Source: Cunninghamia lanceolata
Taxonomy: Eukaryota; Streptophyta; Pinopsida; Cupressales; Cupressaceae
Direction of reading: 5' to 3'
Assembly (NCBI GenBank): GCA_027924645.1
Contig: BSBN01001752.1
Span: 13,906,001-13,970,000 of the forward strand
DNA length: 64,000 nt
In this document: positions 44,369 to 55,863 of the stretch, piece by piece
Layout: every line of letters begins with the position of its first letter
Position numbering within the stretch: the stretch's first letter is position 1
Notes under the pieces: model-generated
Seen by the model: only the letters and a program-made list of their open reading frames with translations
Told to the model about the DNA's origin: nothing
Database searches by the model: none
Made by a program: the position numbers and the translations under genes

Positions 44369-47119
44369 TGTTGTGACCTAATCACACATCACCCGATTGC
44401 AAATGGGGACCCCCTTTTTTTCGCAATTTTGAGCTTGTCGGGTCTTTTAGGAAGTGTCATTAGATCAACTCTCCTCCACAAATTGGATAGTGTTTCTCCT
44501 GGACAACATGAAATGTATCAAGTGATTCAATCAAGGAGCAAGTGAAGGCAAAGCATGCCTTGAACTCTTGAAATTGACTAAGTCTGGTGTCCTGAAGTCT
44601 GATGTTCTGAGATCTTGAAAAAATGACTAAGTTTGAAATCTGGTGGATCCTCAGAAATCTAGAATCTGCATGTTATAAATCTCATGGATCCGGGACCTAT
44701 CTCAAACATCCTGGAAGTATATTCCAAAATATCTAAACATATACTTAAATATATTTTTAAATATACTTCCACCCAGGGCACTTCGAAATCGGGTGGAAAA
44801 AATGAAGTCTTGAACCTTGAGCAGAAATTTCTCATGAGCATTCAGAATGCGCCTAGGGAAAAAGTGGAAAATTCCTCTGATCATTCAGAATGCGCCCAAG
44901 CAAAAGTGATGAAACTTGGTCAAATTTGCGAAACAGAGGAATCAAAACTGAGAAAATGACTAAGTAATGGAAAGTGGGGAAACTGAATGCACTCATTCAG
45001 TTTGCACCCAAGGAAAAAGTGGAAATTTCTTCTGATCATTTAGTTTGCACCCAAGCAAAAAGTGGAAATTTCTTCTGATCATTCAGAATGCGCCCACAGA
45101 TGAAATTTCTTGCATCTAAGCGAAATGCGCTCAAAGCTAAAACATGAAAATCCATCAAGTAAAATCCTAAAAAATTTGCCTAAGGCAAGAAATGAAATGA
45201 ACAGTGTCAAAGTGAAAAAGGGGAAATTTCTCCTGTAGAGGAAAAATCCGCCCTCAAACCACATTCCCTCCAAACAGTAAAAATCCCGCCAAAGTCATGC
45301 AAGTTGATTTGAGTTGGCAAATAACAATGAAATGTTAGAAGATTTATAGTAAAATGTTATTAACGATTATCATCTTCATGAAAGTTGTTTCTCTTTTCCA
45401 GGAACTGGAGGCGAAAAATGCTTGTTCAAGGAAGATCTGGAGCATTCAAAGGAGAAGACTTCATTGAAGGAGATTCCACATGAAGGAGATGTTTCAAGTT
45501 TCATCCACAAAGAAAGACTTCATCGCCAGGACGGAGGAAATGCACTTCATTGCATCAAGGTTTCATCACTGGAGATGAACATCAATCCACCTTGCAAGTT
45601 CAGGAATCTAGAGGTCCAGCAAATCCAGGAGCAATCCCTCATCAAGTTCAGAGGTCAATGCCTTCCATTTCATGCACCAGGCAGAAAAGAACCTTCATCA
45701 TCCAATCTACTCCAGAGGTACACGTACATGACATCTTCCTGCACCATCCAGAGTTGAATCCTGCACAAGAAGATGAGAAGAGAAATGAGTCAATCATCAC
45801 CATTCCATGAATTACATCAAGACAACAAGAGGAAATATGGAAAAATCCCAAGTTTCAAGTTCGAGAAGCCAAGTTCCACAAGTGAAAATCTAAAATTTGG
45901 GAAAAGATTCCAAGCAGTGTGAACACAAAAAAGATCAAACCAGTTTGCAAGTGCTGAGGTGGCATGTGGACGTCATCAGTCCAATCATAGCCGGCCACAT
46001 CATTCGTCCAAGTTCAATGTATCTACAACAGACAAGAAGCCAAAGAGGACGCCCATGTGGAAGATGATTCAAAGATTCCATTTCAAGCTTATCACATTGG
46101 AAAACGTGCCTTCATTGCCTCTCATATTCTAAAAATAATAACTTTTGTAACAAACTGCCTTGTTGTCTCAATCATGGCCATTGATTTGCAAATCAATCTT
46201 GGCCATTCATGTAATTCTTGGAGCCTATAGAAGGCTCATTTCTCTCATTTGTAAGAAGATAGATAATAGAGTTGTTGTAGGAGAGTAGGATAGCAAGTAG
46301 AGTAGAGGAGACTCTTCGAAATCATTGAAGAGATATTCTGAAATTGTTGTAAAAAATACTTCCTGGATCAATACAAGCTCATTGTTGATTCTCATGATGA
46401 TTTGTGTGGTGATGGAATATTAGCACAGTTTCTTATTTCTCGAAGATGATTGAGATGTGTTTCCAAGTAGCTTAGATAGTAGATTAGAAGTTGATTGATG
46501 TAATGAGTTTATGCAAAGATATTTGATGAATTCTTTTGTTCATACTTTTCGTGGATTGTCGTAGGCAACTCACTTTGCAAAGTTAGCCTGAACCTTCATT
46601 TGCTTTAGTTGCTTTAGTTTGGTTGTGAATGCTCGTTCAAGCTGCACCAGCTATGGGTGTTTGGATGGAAGTTTACAATATGAAATCATTGGGTTACCTT
46701 TGGAGATTGCACCTACTTCGTGTAATTGTTGGTTCTCATGGTGAAGTGGAGTTTAGTTTCATAAGGAATTTGTCTATCTTGACATCATTCATTATTTCAT
46801 TGTCCTTAGAATAGATTCTCTAAACCCTTATCTTTTGCATTTTTTTTTAAGTTTGATTGAAGAAGTTCCATTCATTCACATCCAAGCAGTAAGGAATCTC
46901 ATCCATGTTCGCGAAGGAGGAATTTAGTGTAAGTGCCTTTGTGATTACCAGCAAGATCACATCAAATCACCGAGTCTATCCGTTGCATATTGACATATAA
47001 GGAACCTTGGAGCACTCTTGTCTGATCAAATAATTCAGCATTCGAGAGGCTTTGTTCGAGAGAAGATAGAGCACTTGGTGTTTTATTCTATTGTTGTTGT
47101 CACAAAAACATCATCAACA
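44369..47119 (+). repeat. D1 5' LTR
   Basis: Contains an array of TGCGCCC / TTGCACCC units of about 45 bases with 'aaaagtggaaatttcttctg' text between 44833 and 45130. Its TATA-like site is altered (TATAGAAG at 46226-46233). Confidence 0.9.
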
Positions 47120-47123
47120 TTTT

Positions 47124-47140
47124 TGGCGCTAGAAGGAGGG
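47124..47140 (+). promoter_or_regulatory. Probable primer-binding site of D1
   Basis: TGGCGCTAGAAGGAGGG lies four bases after the LTR end and begins with the TGG that pairs with a tRNA CCA end. I cannot assign the tRNA. Confidence 0.6.
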
Positions 47141-47379
47141 CCTCAACAACGAATTACTCCATTTACCGGGCATGAACAACAAATTGAAAGAAGATATTGA
47201 TACATTCGAAGATATTGCGAGAAGGAATGTTGAATGAAGGATTGTGAATGTGGAACTGGAAAGCGAGCTTTCAAGGAAGAATTCGAGATTTCAAGATCTC
47301 TCTTATGTCGAAAATCCAAAAAAAGTAAAAAAATCAAAACTACAAAAAAAAGTGAAAAACAGAAAAATAAAAAATAGAC

Positions 47380-48849
47380 ATGGATTTCTCAAGATTTTCA
47401 AGGCAATTCAATGTGAATCATCCTCAAGATGATGTTCTTCAGCTCTGGTGGAATTTGAATGCACAACTCTATCCTAAGAGTTTGGACGACTTTGCATCAA
47501 GGAAAGGATGTAGAATTCACAACACCAATAGACACGAGGAGCTGTATTGCCTAGCGTTTTTGTCAAGAATGGAATTAGCATTGCAAGGGAAAATTTCTTT
47601 TTCACAGGTACATGAGCCGATTGTTTCTGCAAAGGTGCTTTTCGAAGTTTTATTTGATGAAAGAGAATTCTTCATAAGTTGTAAGGAAATGATCAAGAAG
47701 AGATTGAGCATTGAGAAGGATTTGCTTGCCGAAGAAATGTTGATCCCAGGTGGTTGGTGTAGGATTCATAACACAGATCATTCAGAACTCACATGTTCAT
47801 CTTGTCAGGAAGCTATTCATCAAGTCAAGGAGCAATTAAGGTTGGAAGAAGAATCCGGGGTACGATTAAGATTGGACAACTTGTGGAACAAATGTCTTCA
47901 AGAAATCAATTCACCATCCAAAGGAGATGTTCCCATGTTATTCAAAAGCGAAGATAGCACAAGCAATCTTGATAATCAAGTCGAGAGTCCATTTGCATAC
48001 CTTCTTCCAAGAAAGAAAGAACTTGTTGAAGAAGAAGTTGAAAAGGTAATAGAAGAAGTTCAAATGAAGGTAATTGATGAACAAGATGTCGATTTCTCCA
48101 TCAAAGAAGAAAGTAACTCGAGTTCATTGCAACAAGAAGAATCCTTGATGAACACTCATCCATGCTACATAGGGAGATCCTTAAAAATGAGTTGTAGGGA
48201 GTACAAAAAGAGTTGTTGGAAGATAATCACTTCAAGCCATCATTGAAGAGTCATTGAATGAAGAGCAATTCGGAATGGCGCTAGACGCTTTCATTCAAGA
48301 AATACAAGCCAAAGTCAAGTTGATGCTGAGCCCGCTAGTGGAGATTCAAAAGGAGCTTGAAATGCTGCATGTTTCAAATGCAAGTGGATTGATCCATCAC
48401 CAATGGCGACCTCCAGACGCGTGCATGGAAGATGAGCAATATCCATTTGAAGATGAAGAACACCAGTTGTCTCTTTCCCTGCTATTAATTGGAAAGATTT
48501 TGAATTTGAAGCTTACGAATTTCTAAATGATGAATATAAAGAATATGAGTTTGACTATGGAAATTTAGGAAGAACAACTTGTATTTGGATTAATCATGGT
48601 CCCAATGAATTGCCACAGTTGATAACATTGCATAAAATATTTTCTAAATTTGAAGATTGTGTAGCAAAAGGATGTTTTTTAGAATTTAAGGATGAATTTG
48701 CAAAACTGAGAATTGTCACTTGTGAGTTACTGCTTCTGTTCATTTTGAGAAACCATTTGAGGTCGTGTATACACTTAAGTCTTTTGAGTCTTGTCCGCTC
48801 TTTGTACATAGTTAGAGTAGCTTTTATTTTTCGTTTTGTCGTAGTTTAG
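47380..48849 (+). CDS. D1 protein with duplicated CHHC motif, frameshifted
   Basis: The ATG at 47380 opens 288 codons. The chain then continues in another frame (48227-48526, ESLNEEQFGMALDAFIQEIQ) and returns to the first frame from about 48493 (FEFEAYEFLNDEYKEYEFDY) to 48849. Two short motifs stand out: CRIHNTNRHEELYC (C-X2-H-X4-H-X4-C) near residue 45 and CRIHNTDHSELTCSSC (C-X2-H-X3-H-X4-C) near residue 127. They resemble the CHHC-type finger found in Gag of some plant Ty3 (Tat/Ogre-like) elements, here duplicated. The middle is Glu/Lys-rich and probably helical. A Gag-derived RNA-binding protein is my inference. The two frame changes suggest decay of this copy. Confidence 0.6.
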
Positions 48850-50158
48850 ATTTGCCGTCCTTGATGTCATTTGACTCAAGTTTTGTTTTCCGTAGATTAG
48901 TTTTGTTTTCATAGTTTAGTTGTTTGCTTTAGGTTTCCTTTTGTGGGATCCCGATTTGTGAGAAAGGTGATATTCTTCAAAATCACACTCTGGGGTCATT
49001 TTGCTATATCATGTTAGTTCATTTCTTAGACAATTATTCATGAAATTCTTAGAGTGGGAAGATCTTTTTCATTCAGTTTATTAGCAAGTTATGTTTTGTA
49101 CTTGACTCAGAAGTTAATCATATATTGTGTCTTGACACTGTTATCTTTTGATTATAATGTTTTAAAATGATAAATCTAAATCTTATGAATTCTTATGTCT
49201 TCTTTTGAGAAACATGGGTCATGACTGATGGATTTGCCGTGGATTCCATTGCTAGTGTCAAATAGTATGACTGCTTGCTCATGGAAGATAAGTCAGTTGT
49301 TTAGTATTACTTGAAGTATTTTAAGATCTTATACCTTACACACTTTAAAATCCTGAAGGTACCTGAGTGAGTCTTTGTGAGCTTACATTAAGTGAAAAAT
49401 CTAAAGGTCCACCTTTGCCGTCATCGGAATTCCACACCTAGCTAGGTGAGTTATCAACGTAACCCGTGCCGTCAAAAGCATGAGTTGCAAGGGTAGTGGT
49501 ACTGCATTGTACTCTACCACATCTAAGTTTAATGTAATATCAAGAATGAAGAAAAGAAAATCAGAAAATCACAATCACACACTATAACTCAGTTAGATGG
49601 ACGATCGAGTAATCTCTACCGGGGCTATGGACGCCTGATTGGCAGTGGGGCTCTGCTCGAGTGGAATTACGAGACAAACCCGTCGGGGCTATAGCCGCTC
49701 GCTAGCAGCGGGGCAATGTCCAGGTAGTTCATGAGGTGTGTACTAATCACGTAGCTTAATGTAAAGGAACTTGATGATCTTAGTTGTCGATGGGTGGGAA
49801 TGAACACACACACACACACTTGGATCCTTGGAATATCGATGGTCGTGTTGGCAGTTGGTTTTGATTCCTTGATCATGTAGTTGTGTTTATTTGGTCTAGT
49901 GTGTGGGTGTACATGGAAATTTTGAAACCTGACTTTTGTTTATCTTTGGAATGCTTAAGAACCCTGTTTAAATTGAAATCAATCTTTAACCACACAATAG
50001 AAGATGAAGTGTCTTAATCCAATTTATGATTCTTTTCCTTTTCGAGTGTGTTTTCTAACTAGTTGATAAGTTTGGGAGGAATTATCCGAAGGTTTTGAGT
50101 ATGGATTGAGTCTTTTTCTTTGAAATGTTCAGAAACATTTATTCGGATTGGCACTAGA
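48850..50158 (+). other. D1 non-coding internal region
   Basis: No coding region seen. It contains two related G/C-rich blocks at 49616-49660 and 49680-49725 ('cggggctat(g/a)g(a/c)cgc...gcagtggggc'-like), 64 bases apart, and a (CA)n tract near 49806-49819. The end before the 3' LTR lacks a clear polypurine tract. Confidence 0.5.
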
Positions 50159-52919
50159 TGTTGTGACCTAATCACACATTGCCCCATTGCAAATGGGGAC
50201 CCCCTTTTTTTCGCAATTTTGAGCTTGTCGGGTCTTTTAGGAAGTGTCATTAGATCAACTCTCCTCCACAAATTGGACAGTGTTTCTCTTGGACAACATG
50301 AAATTTATCAAGTGGACAACATGAAATTTATCAAGTGATTCAATCAAGGAGCAAGTGAAGGCAAAGCATGTCCTGAACTCCTAAAATTGACTAAGTTTGG
50401 TGTCCTGAAGTTTGATGTCCTGAGATCCTGAAAAAATGACTAAGTCTGAAATCTGGTGGATCCTCAGAAATCTAGAATCTGCATGTTAAATCTTATGGAT
50501 CCCGGACCTCTCTCAAACATCCTGGAAGTATATTTCAAAATATCTAAACATATACTTAAATATATTTTTAAATATACTTCCACCTAGGACACTTCGAAAT
50601 CGGGTGGAAAAATGAAGTCTTGAACGTTGAGCGGAAATTTCTCATGAGCATTTAGAATGCGCCCAGGGAAAAGTGGAAAATTCCTCTGATCATTCAGAAT
50701 GCGCCCAAGCAAAAGTGATGAAACTTGGTCAAATTCGCGAAACAGAGGAATCAAAACTGAGAAAATGACTAAGTAATGGAAAGTGGGGAAATTGAACGCA
50801 CTCATTCAGTTTGCACCCAAGGAAAAAGTGGAAATTTCTTCTGATCATTCAGTTTGCACCTAAGGAAAAAGTGGAAATTTCTTTTGATTATTCAGAATGT
50901 GCCCAAGGATGAAATTTCTTGCATCTAAGCAAAATGCGCTCAAAGCTAAAACATGAAAATCCATCAAGTAAAATCCTAAAAAATTTGCCTAAGGCAAGAA
51001 ATGAAATGAACAGTGTCAGTGAAAAAGGGGAAATTTCTCCTGTAGAGGAAAAATCTGCCCTCAAACCACATTCCCTCCAAACTATAAAAATCCTGCCGAA
51101 GTCATGCAAGTTGATTCGAGTTGGCAAATAACAATGAAATGTTAAGATTTATAGTAAAATGTTATTAACGATTATCATCTTCATAATTGAAAGTTGTTTC
51201 TCTTTTGCAGGAACTGGAGGTGAAAAATGCTTGTTTAAGGAAGATTCGGAGCATTCAAAGGAGAAGACTGCATTGAAGGAGATTCCACATGAAGGAGATG
51301 TTTCAAGTTTCATCCAAAAAGGAAGACTTCATCGCCAGGACGGAGGGAATGCACTTCACTGCATCAAGGTTTCGTCACTAGAGATGAACATCAATCCACC
51401 TTGCAAGTTCAGGAATCCAGAGGTCCAACAAATCTAGGAGCAATCCCTCATCAAGTTTAGAGGTCAGTGCCTTTCATTTCATGCACCAGGCAGAAAAGAA
51501 CCTTCATTATCCAATCTACTCCAGAAGTACACGTACATGACATCTTCCTGCACCATCCAGAGTTGAATCCTGCACAAGAAGATGAGAAGAGAAATGAGTT
51601 AGTCATCACCATTCCATGAATTACATCAAGACAACAAGAGGAAATATGACAAAATCCCAAGTTTCAAGTTCGAGAAGCCAAGTTCCACAAGTGAAATCTA
51701 AAATTTGGGAAAAGATTCCAAGTAGTGTGAACACAAAAAAGATCAAACCAGTTTGCAAGTGCTGAGGTGGCATGTGCAGGTCATCAGTCCAATCATAGCC
51801 GGCCACATCATTTGTCCAAGTTCAATGTATCTACAACAGACAAGAAGCCAAAGAGGACGCCCATGTGGAAGATGATTCAAAGATTCCATTTCAAGCTTAT
51901 CACATTGGAAAACGTGCCTTCATTGCCTCATGTTCTAAAAATAGCAACTTTTGTAACAAACTGCCTTGTTGTCTCAATCTTGGCCATCGATTTGCAAATC
52001 AATCCTGGCCATTCATGTAATTCTTGGAGTCTATAAAAGGCTCACTTCTCTCACTTGTAAGAAGATAGATAATAGAGTTGTTGTAGGAGAGTAGGATAGC
52101 AAGTAGAGTAGAGGATACTCTTCGAAATCATTGAAGAGATATTTTGAAATTGTTGTAAAAAATACTTCCTGGATCAATACAAGCTCATTGTTGATTCTCA
52201 TGATGATTTGTGTGGTTATGGAATATTAGCATGGTTTCTTATTTCTCGAAGATGATTGAGATGTGTTTCCAAGTAGCTTAGATAGTAGATTAGAAGTTCA
52301 TTAATGTAATGAGTTTATGCAAAGATATTTGATGAATTCCATGGTTCATACTTTTCGTGGATTGTCGTAGGCAACTCACTTTACAAAGTTAGCCTAAACC
52401 TTCATTTGCTTTAGTTTGGTTGTGAATGCTTGTTCAAGCTGCGCTAGCTGTGGGTGTTTGGATGGAAGTTTAGAATATAAAAATCATTGGGTTACCTTTG
52501 GAGATTGCACCTACTTCGTGTAATTGTTGGTTCTCATGGTGAAGTGAAGTTTAGTTTCATAAGGAATTTGTCTATCTTGACATCATTCATTATTTCATTG
52601 TCCTTAGAATAGATTCTCTAAACCCTTATCTTTTGCACTTTCTTTTAAGTTTGATTGAAGAAGTTCCATTCATTCACATTCAAGCAGTAAGGAATGTCAT
52701 CCATGTTCGCGAAGGAGGAATTTAGTGTAAGTGCCTTTGTGATTACCAACAAGATCACATCAAATCATTGAGTCTATCCGTTGCATATCACATATAAGGA
52801 ACCTTGGAGCGCTCTTGTTTGATCACATAATTCAGCATTCGAGAGGCTTTGTTCAAGAGAGGATAGAGCACTTGGTGTTTTATTCTATTGTTGTTGTTGT
52901 CACAAAAACATCATCAACA
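50159..52919 (+). repeat. D1 3' LTR
   Basis: Aligns with 44369-47119 throughout, with scattered substitutions and small indels (for example a 19-base repeat 'gacaacatgaaatttatca' near 50290-50330). It has an intact TATAAAAG at 52032-52039. Confidence 0.92.
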
Positions 52920-52995
52920 CCTACATCACAGAGTAATTCTATGATTAACTAACTTAACTAATTGGATTAAATTATAATTATGGCGATTATAATTA

Positions 52996-53440
52996 TGGCG
53001 TGTCTCGAAGATCCCACCTTTTGTATTGATCCACATTGAGTAGATAAGCAAAAAATGTAATGAGGTGCCCAATTTTGAGGGTGGCCTTGATCCTTTAGGG
53101 ATTGTAATGGGCTCGGGATGTGTATAAGTATGCATTCCTTTGTCTTTGTAATGCATCTCTCTAACTTGGAAGGTCTGCAAGTTTGTAAATTGTAAAGAGA
53201 TCATTTTTGTTTTGCATTGCTCAACCTTGCGCTCTATATTATGTACCGAGTTTGATAGATTCAAAGATTTTATGTTGCCATTCCAATTCTCTGTGTTTTT
53301 GTTGTTCAGATGCGTGTTTATTGTGTTGCTTTGTTTGATAATCCTTAAGTGGATTCTTAGACCTTGACCTACATCACTGAGTAATTCTGTGATTAACTAA
53401 CTTAACTAATTGGATTAAATTCTAATTATTTAATCGTATC
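52996..53440. repeat. 448-bp tandem repeat, copy 2 with empty site
   Basis: Second copy of the unit at 43992-44368 plus 52920-52995. It carries CCTAC at 53368-53372 without an insertion, followed by 'atcactgagtaattctgtga', which matches the right flank of D1. Confidence 0.9.
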
Positions 53441-53564
53441 CCCCAATCCAAATTTATTTAATCAAATTATTATACACTAGATATATAAATATACTATGGT
53501 GTAATGCTAACAATATGGGGGGCTCATTTGAACAACATTATAGGATGCTTTGGAGTTGAGAAGA

Positions 53565-54050
53565 TCCTTGTGGTTTGACAAAGCCTTGGGATTTTTTTTC
53601 TATGGACTTTATGTTTGGTTATCTTACCACCAAAATGGGTAATGATTGTGTGTACCTAATGGTAGATAGATTCTCTAAGATTGGCAATTCAAATGCCTTG
53701 TAAGAAGTCAATTTCAGCTTTGGAAATGACTCAATGGTACTTTCAGAATGGATGGATTTATTTTGGGTTACCATCCACCATCATCTTTGATTGAGACACC
53801 AAGTTTTTGAGCCATTCTATAACGCACTTTTGTCATGGATGAACACAAAGTTGGGCAAGTCTACGTTCCATCCTCCAGTTGATGGACATAGAGAAGTAGT
53901 AAGCAATATGATAGTGTACCTTCTTCGAATGTACAACTCTAGGAAGCATCGCACATGGGATGAAAGCCCATCTTTCATTTAACACAACTACAAAAAACAC
54001 TTCACAATTCTACATCACGCAACCCTTTTTAGATCTGCTTGGGTTTTCAA
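53565..54050 (+). pseudogene. Ty3 integrase core fragment
   Basis: The plus strand reads PWDFFSMDFMFGYLTTKMGN and CVYLMVDRFSKI. After frame changes it gives FGLPSTIIFD, a stop, DTKFLSH, then LLSWMNTKLGKST, HPPVDGHREVV and RMYNSRKHRTWDE. The Asp, Asp and Glu regions of the integrase core are all recognisable but broken by stops and shifts. Confidence 0.78.
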
Positions 54051-54422
54051 TCACTAGCACCTATTTATGTAGCTTATCCCATCCGTAGGTTGTATTGGGT
54101 CACACAAAACATTTGTGTGCACCATAAGGTTGCGTAGGTTCCATCAACTGCCCAAACAATTGAAACACACAAAATGTGCAAGTGCAAATCGATGTGCAAC
54201 ACCAAACAAACAAATACATATTTTTGGTGATGCAAGATTGCTTTGTACTTGGGATGCTCTTGCATTAGACACCACAAGTAAAAGATTTTGAGAATGGTGC
54301 TCAAAATTATGACTACATAGAAGGCTGATTTGAGCACCCAAGTTGACTTACTTCAAACTCGGAAATCCATAAATCTTCCTTTGGCCCTTAACACTTAGTG
54401 AATTAGATATTCCTTGTACTTG
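54051..54422. other. Unassigned stretch
   Basis: No feature recognised between the integrase relic and the probable start of element H. Confidence 0.35.
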
Positions 54423-54737
54423 TTGGGATTCCTATTTTCAAGCCAAGTATTTGCAAAATCTTGCCAAATCCATCAAATTTTCCTAAGGGGTCCCTGAGCT
54501 TTTACCCTGGTGCATGTTGCTGAAACCCTAATTTTGACTAAGTCTGAAACCCTGAAAATTTGGCTAAGCCTGAAATCTGATGGATCCTCTAAATTCTAGA
54601 ATATGAGTTTAACTCATATGGATATGAAACCTATCTCAAACATTTTGATAGTATATTTTAAAATAATTTAAAGTATAAGAAAGGTAAATAGTAAAAGGTA
54701 AATGTTATTTTAAAATATACCGTCCTGTTGGGATTTC

Positions 54738-55008
54738 AGGACTTAAGTCAATTTCGAGAACTTGAGGCAATTTCAGGACCTGAGTCAATTTCGAGACCTG
54801 AGACAATTTTGGGACTTAAGTCAATTTTGGGTCCTGAGTCAATTTTGGGACTTGAGACAATTTTGGGACTTAAGTCAATTTCGGAACCTGAGGCAATTTC
54901 AGAACCTAAGTCAATTTCGGGACTTGAGGTAATTTTGGGACTTAAGTCAATTTCGGGACTTAAGCCAATTTCGGGACCTGAGGCAATTTCAGGACCTAAG
55001 TCAATTTT
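54738..55008. repeat. 18-bp minisatellite
   Basis: About fifteen units of the type GGGACTTAAGTCAATTTT. As 18 is divisible by three, both strands stay open and code a PxSIxG-like six-residue repeat; this is a by-product of the repeat, not a gene. Confidence 0.93.
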
Positions 55009-55818
55009 AGGACTCCGACCCTGATGAGACTTTCGGTCCCAGTCCAAAATCTTCTCGGACCTCCTGAAATTTCAAGGCGAATTTGGAGGTGCAAATGTTC
55101 GAATTTTTAAATATTTTTTTGAGGAAAGCGCTAAGTTTTTCATGGAGTTTCAGATCAAACTTTTAGTTTTGACTTTCGACACATTTGGTCCCGTTGGGAT
55201 TTCGGGACCCGACAGGACTTTTGGACTTTTTCCAAAAGGGTCCAAAAGTCCTAAGTCCTTCTGTCAACCTGACACCCGCTGAAGGCCCAAGAACATCCAG
55301 AAACGTGTAGAAATGCGCCAACAACTTCTAGGATCACCATTAATGCGAAATGAGTAGTTGAAATTTATGTTTTTATTGTTGTTAGTGGGGTTGTTGGGAG
55401 TTTCAGGACCTAAGTCAATTTTAGGACTCTGAGCCTGATGAGACTTTCGTTCCTAGTCCAAAATCTTCTCGGACCTCCTGAAATTTCAAGGCGAATTTAG
55501 AGGTGCAAATGTTCGAATTTTCAAATATTTTTTTGAGGAAAGCGCTAAGTTTTTCATGGAGTTTCAGGTCAAACTTTTAGTTTTGACTTTCGACACATTT
55601 GGTCCCGTTGGGATTTCGGGACCTGATAGGACTTTTGGACCTTTTCCAAAAGGGTCCAAAAGTCCTAAGTCCTCCTGTCGACCCGACACCCGCTGAAGGC
55701 CCAAGAACATCCAGAAACGTGTAGAAATGCGCCAACAACTTCTAGGATCACCATTAATGCGAAATGAGTAGTTGAAATTTATGTTTTTATTGTTGTTAGT
55801 GGGGTTGTTGGGGGTTTT
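54991..55818. repeat. 414-bp tandem duplication in the element H LTR
   Basis: 'aggacctaagtcaatttta' starts both copies (54991 and 55405). They run in parallel to 'ttgttgttagtggggttgtt', just before the TATA box. Confidence 0.9.
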
Positions 55819-55855
55819 CCCACCCATTTCATCCTCAGATCTGAGTTGTGAAGGC

Positions 55856-55863
55856 TATAAAGG
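55856..55863 (+). promoter_or_regulatory. TATA box of the element H LTR
   Basis: TATAAAGG in 'aaggctataaaggcaag', placed directly downstream of the duplicated 414-bp block. Confidence 0.5.

Larger units (their letters stand above)
44369..52919 (+). mobile_element. Element D1: complete pol-less LTR retrotransposon
   Basis: LTRs 44369-47119 and 50159-52919 (about 2.75 kb each, TGTTGTGACC ... CATCATCAACA), with target duplication CCTAC at 44364-44368 and 52920-52924. The internal 3.0 kb codes for one unusual protein in shifting frames (47380-48849) and has no RT, RNase H, integrase or protease motif. The homologous empty site in the neighbouring repeat copy (53368-53372) confirms the ends. Confidence 0.92.

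Noticed and set aside
54728..55047. Repetitive proteins on both strands
   Set aside because: By-product of the 18-bp minisatellite.
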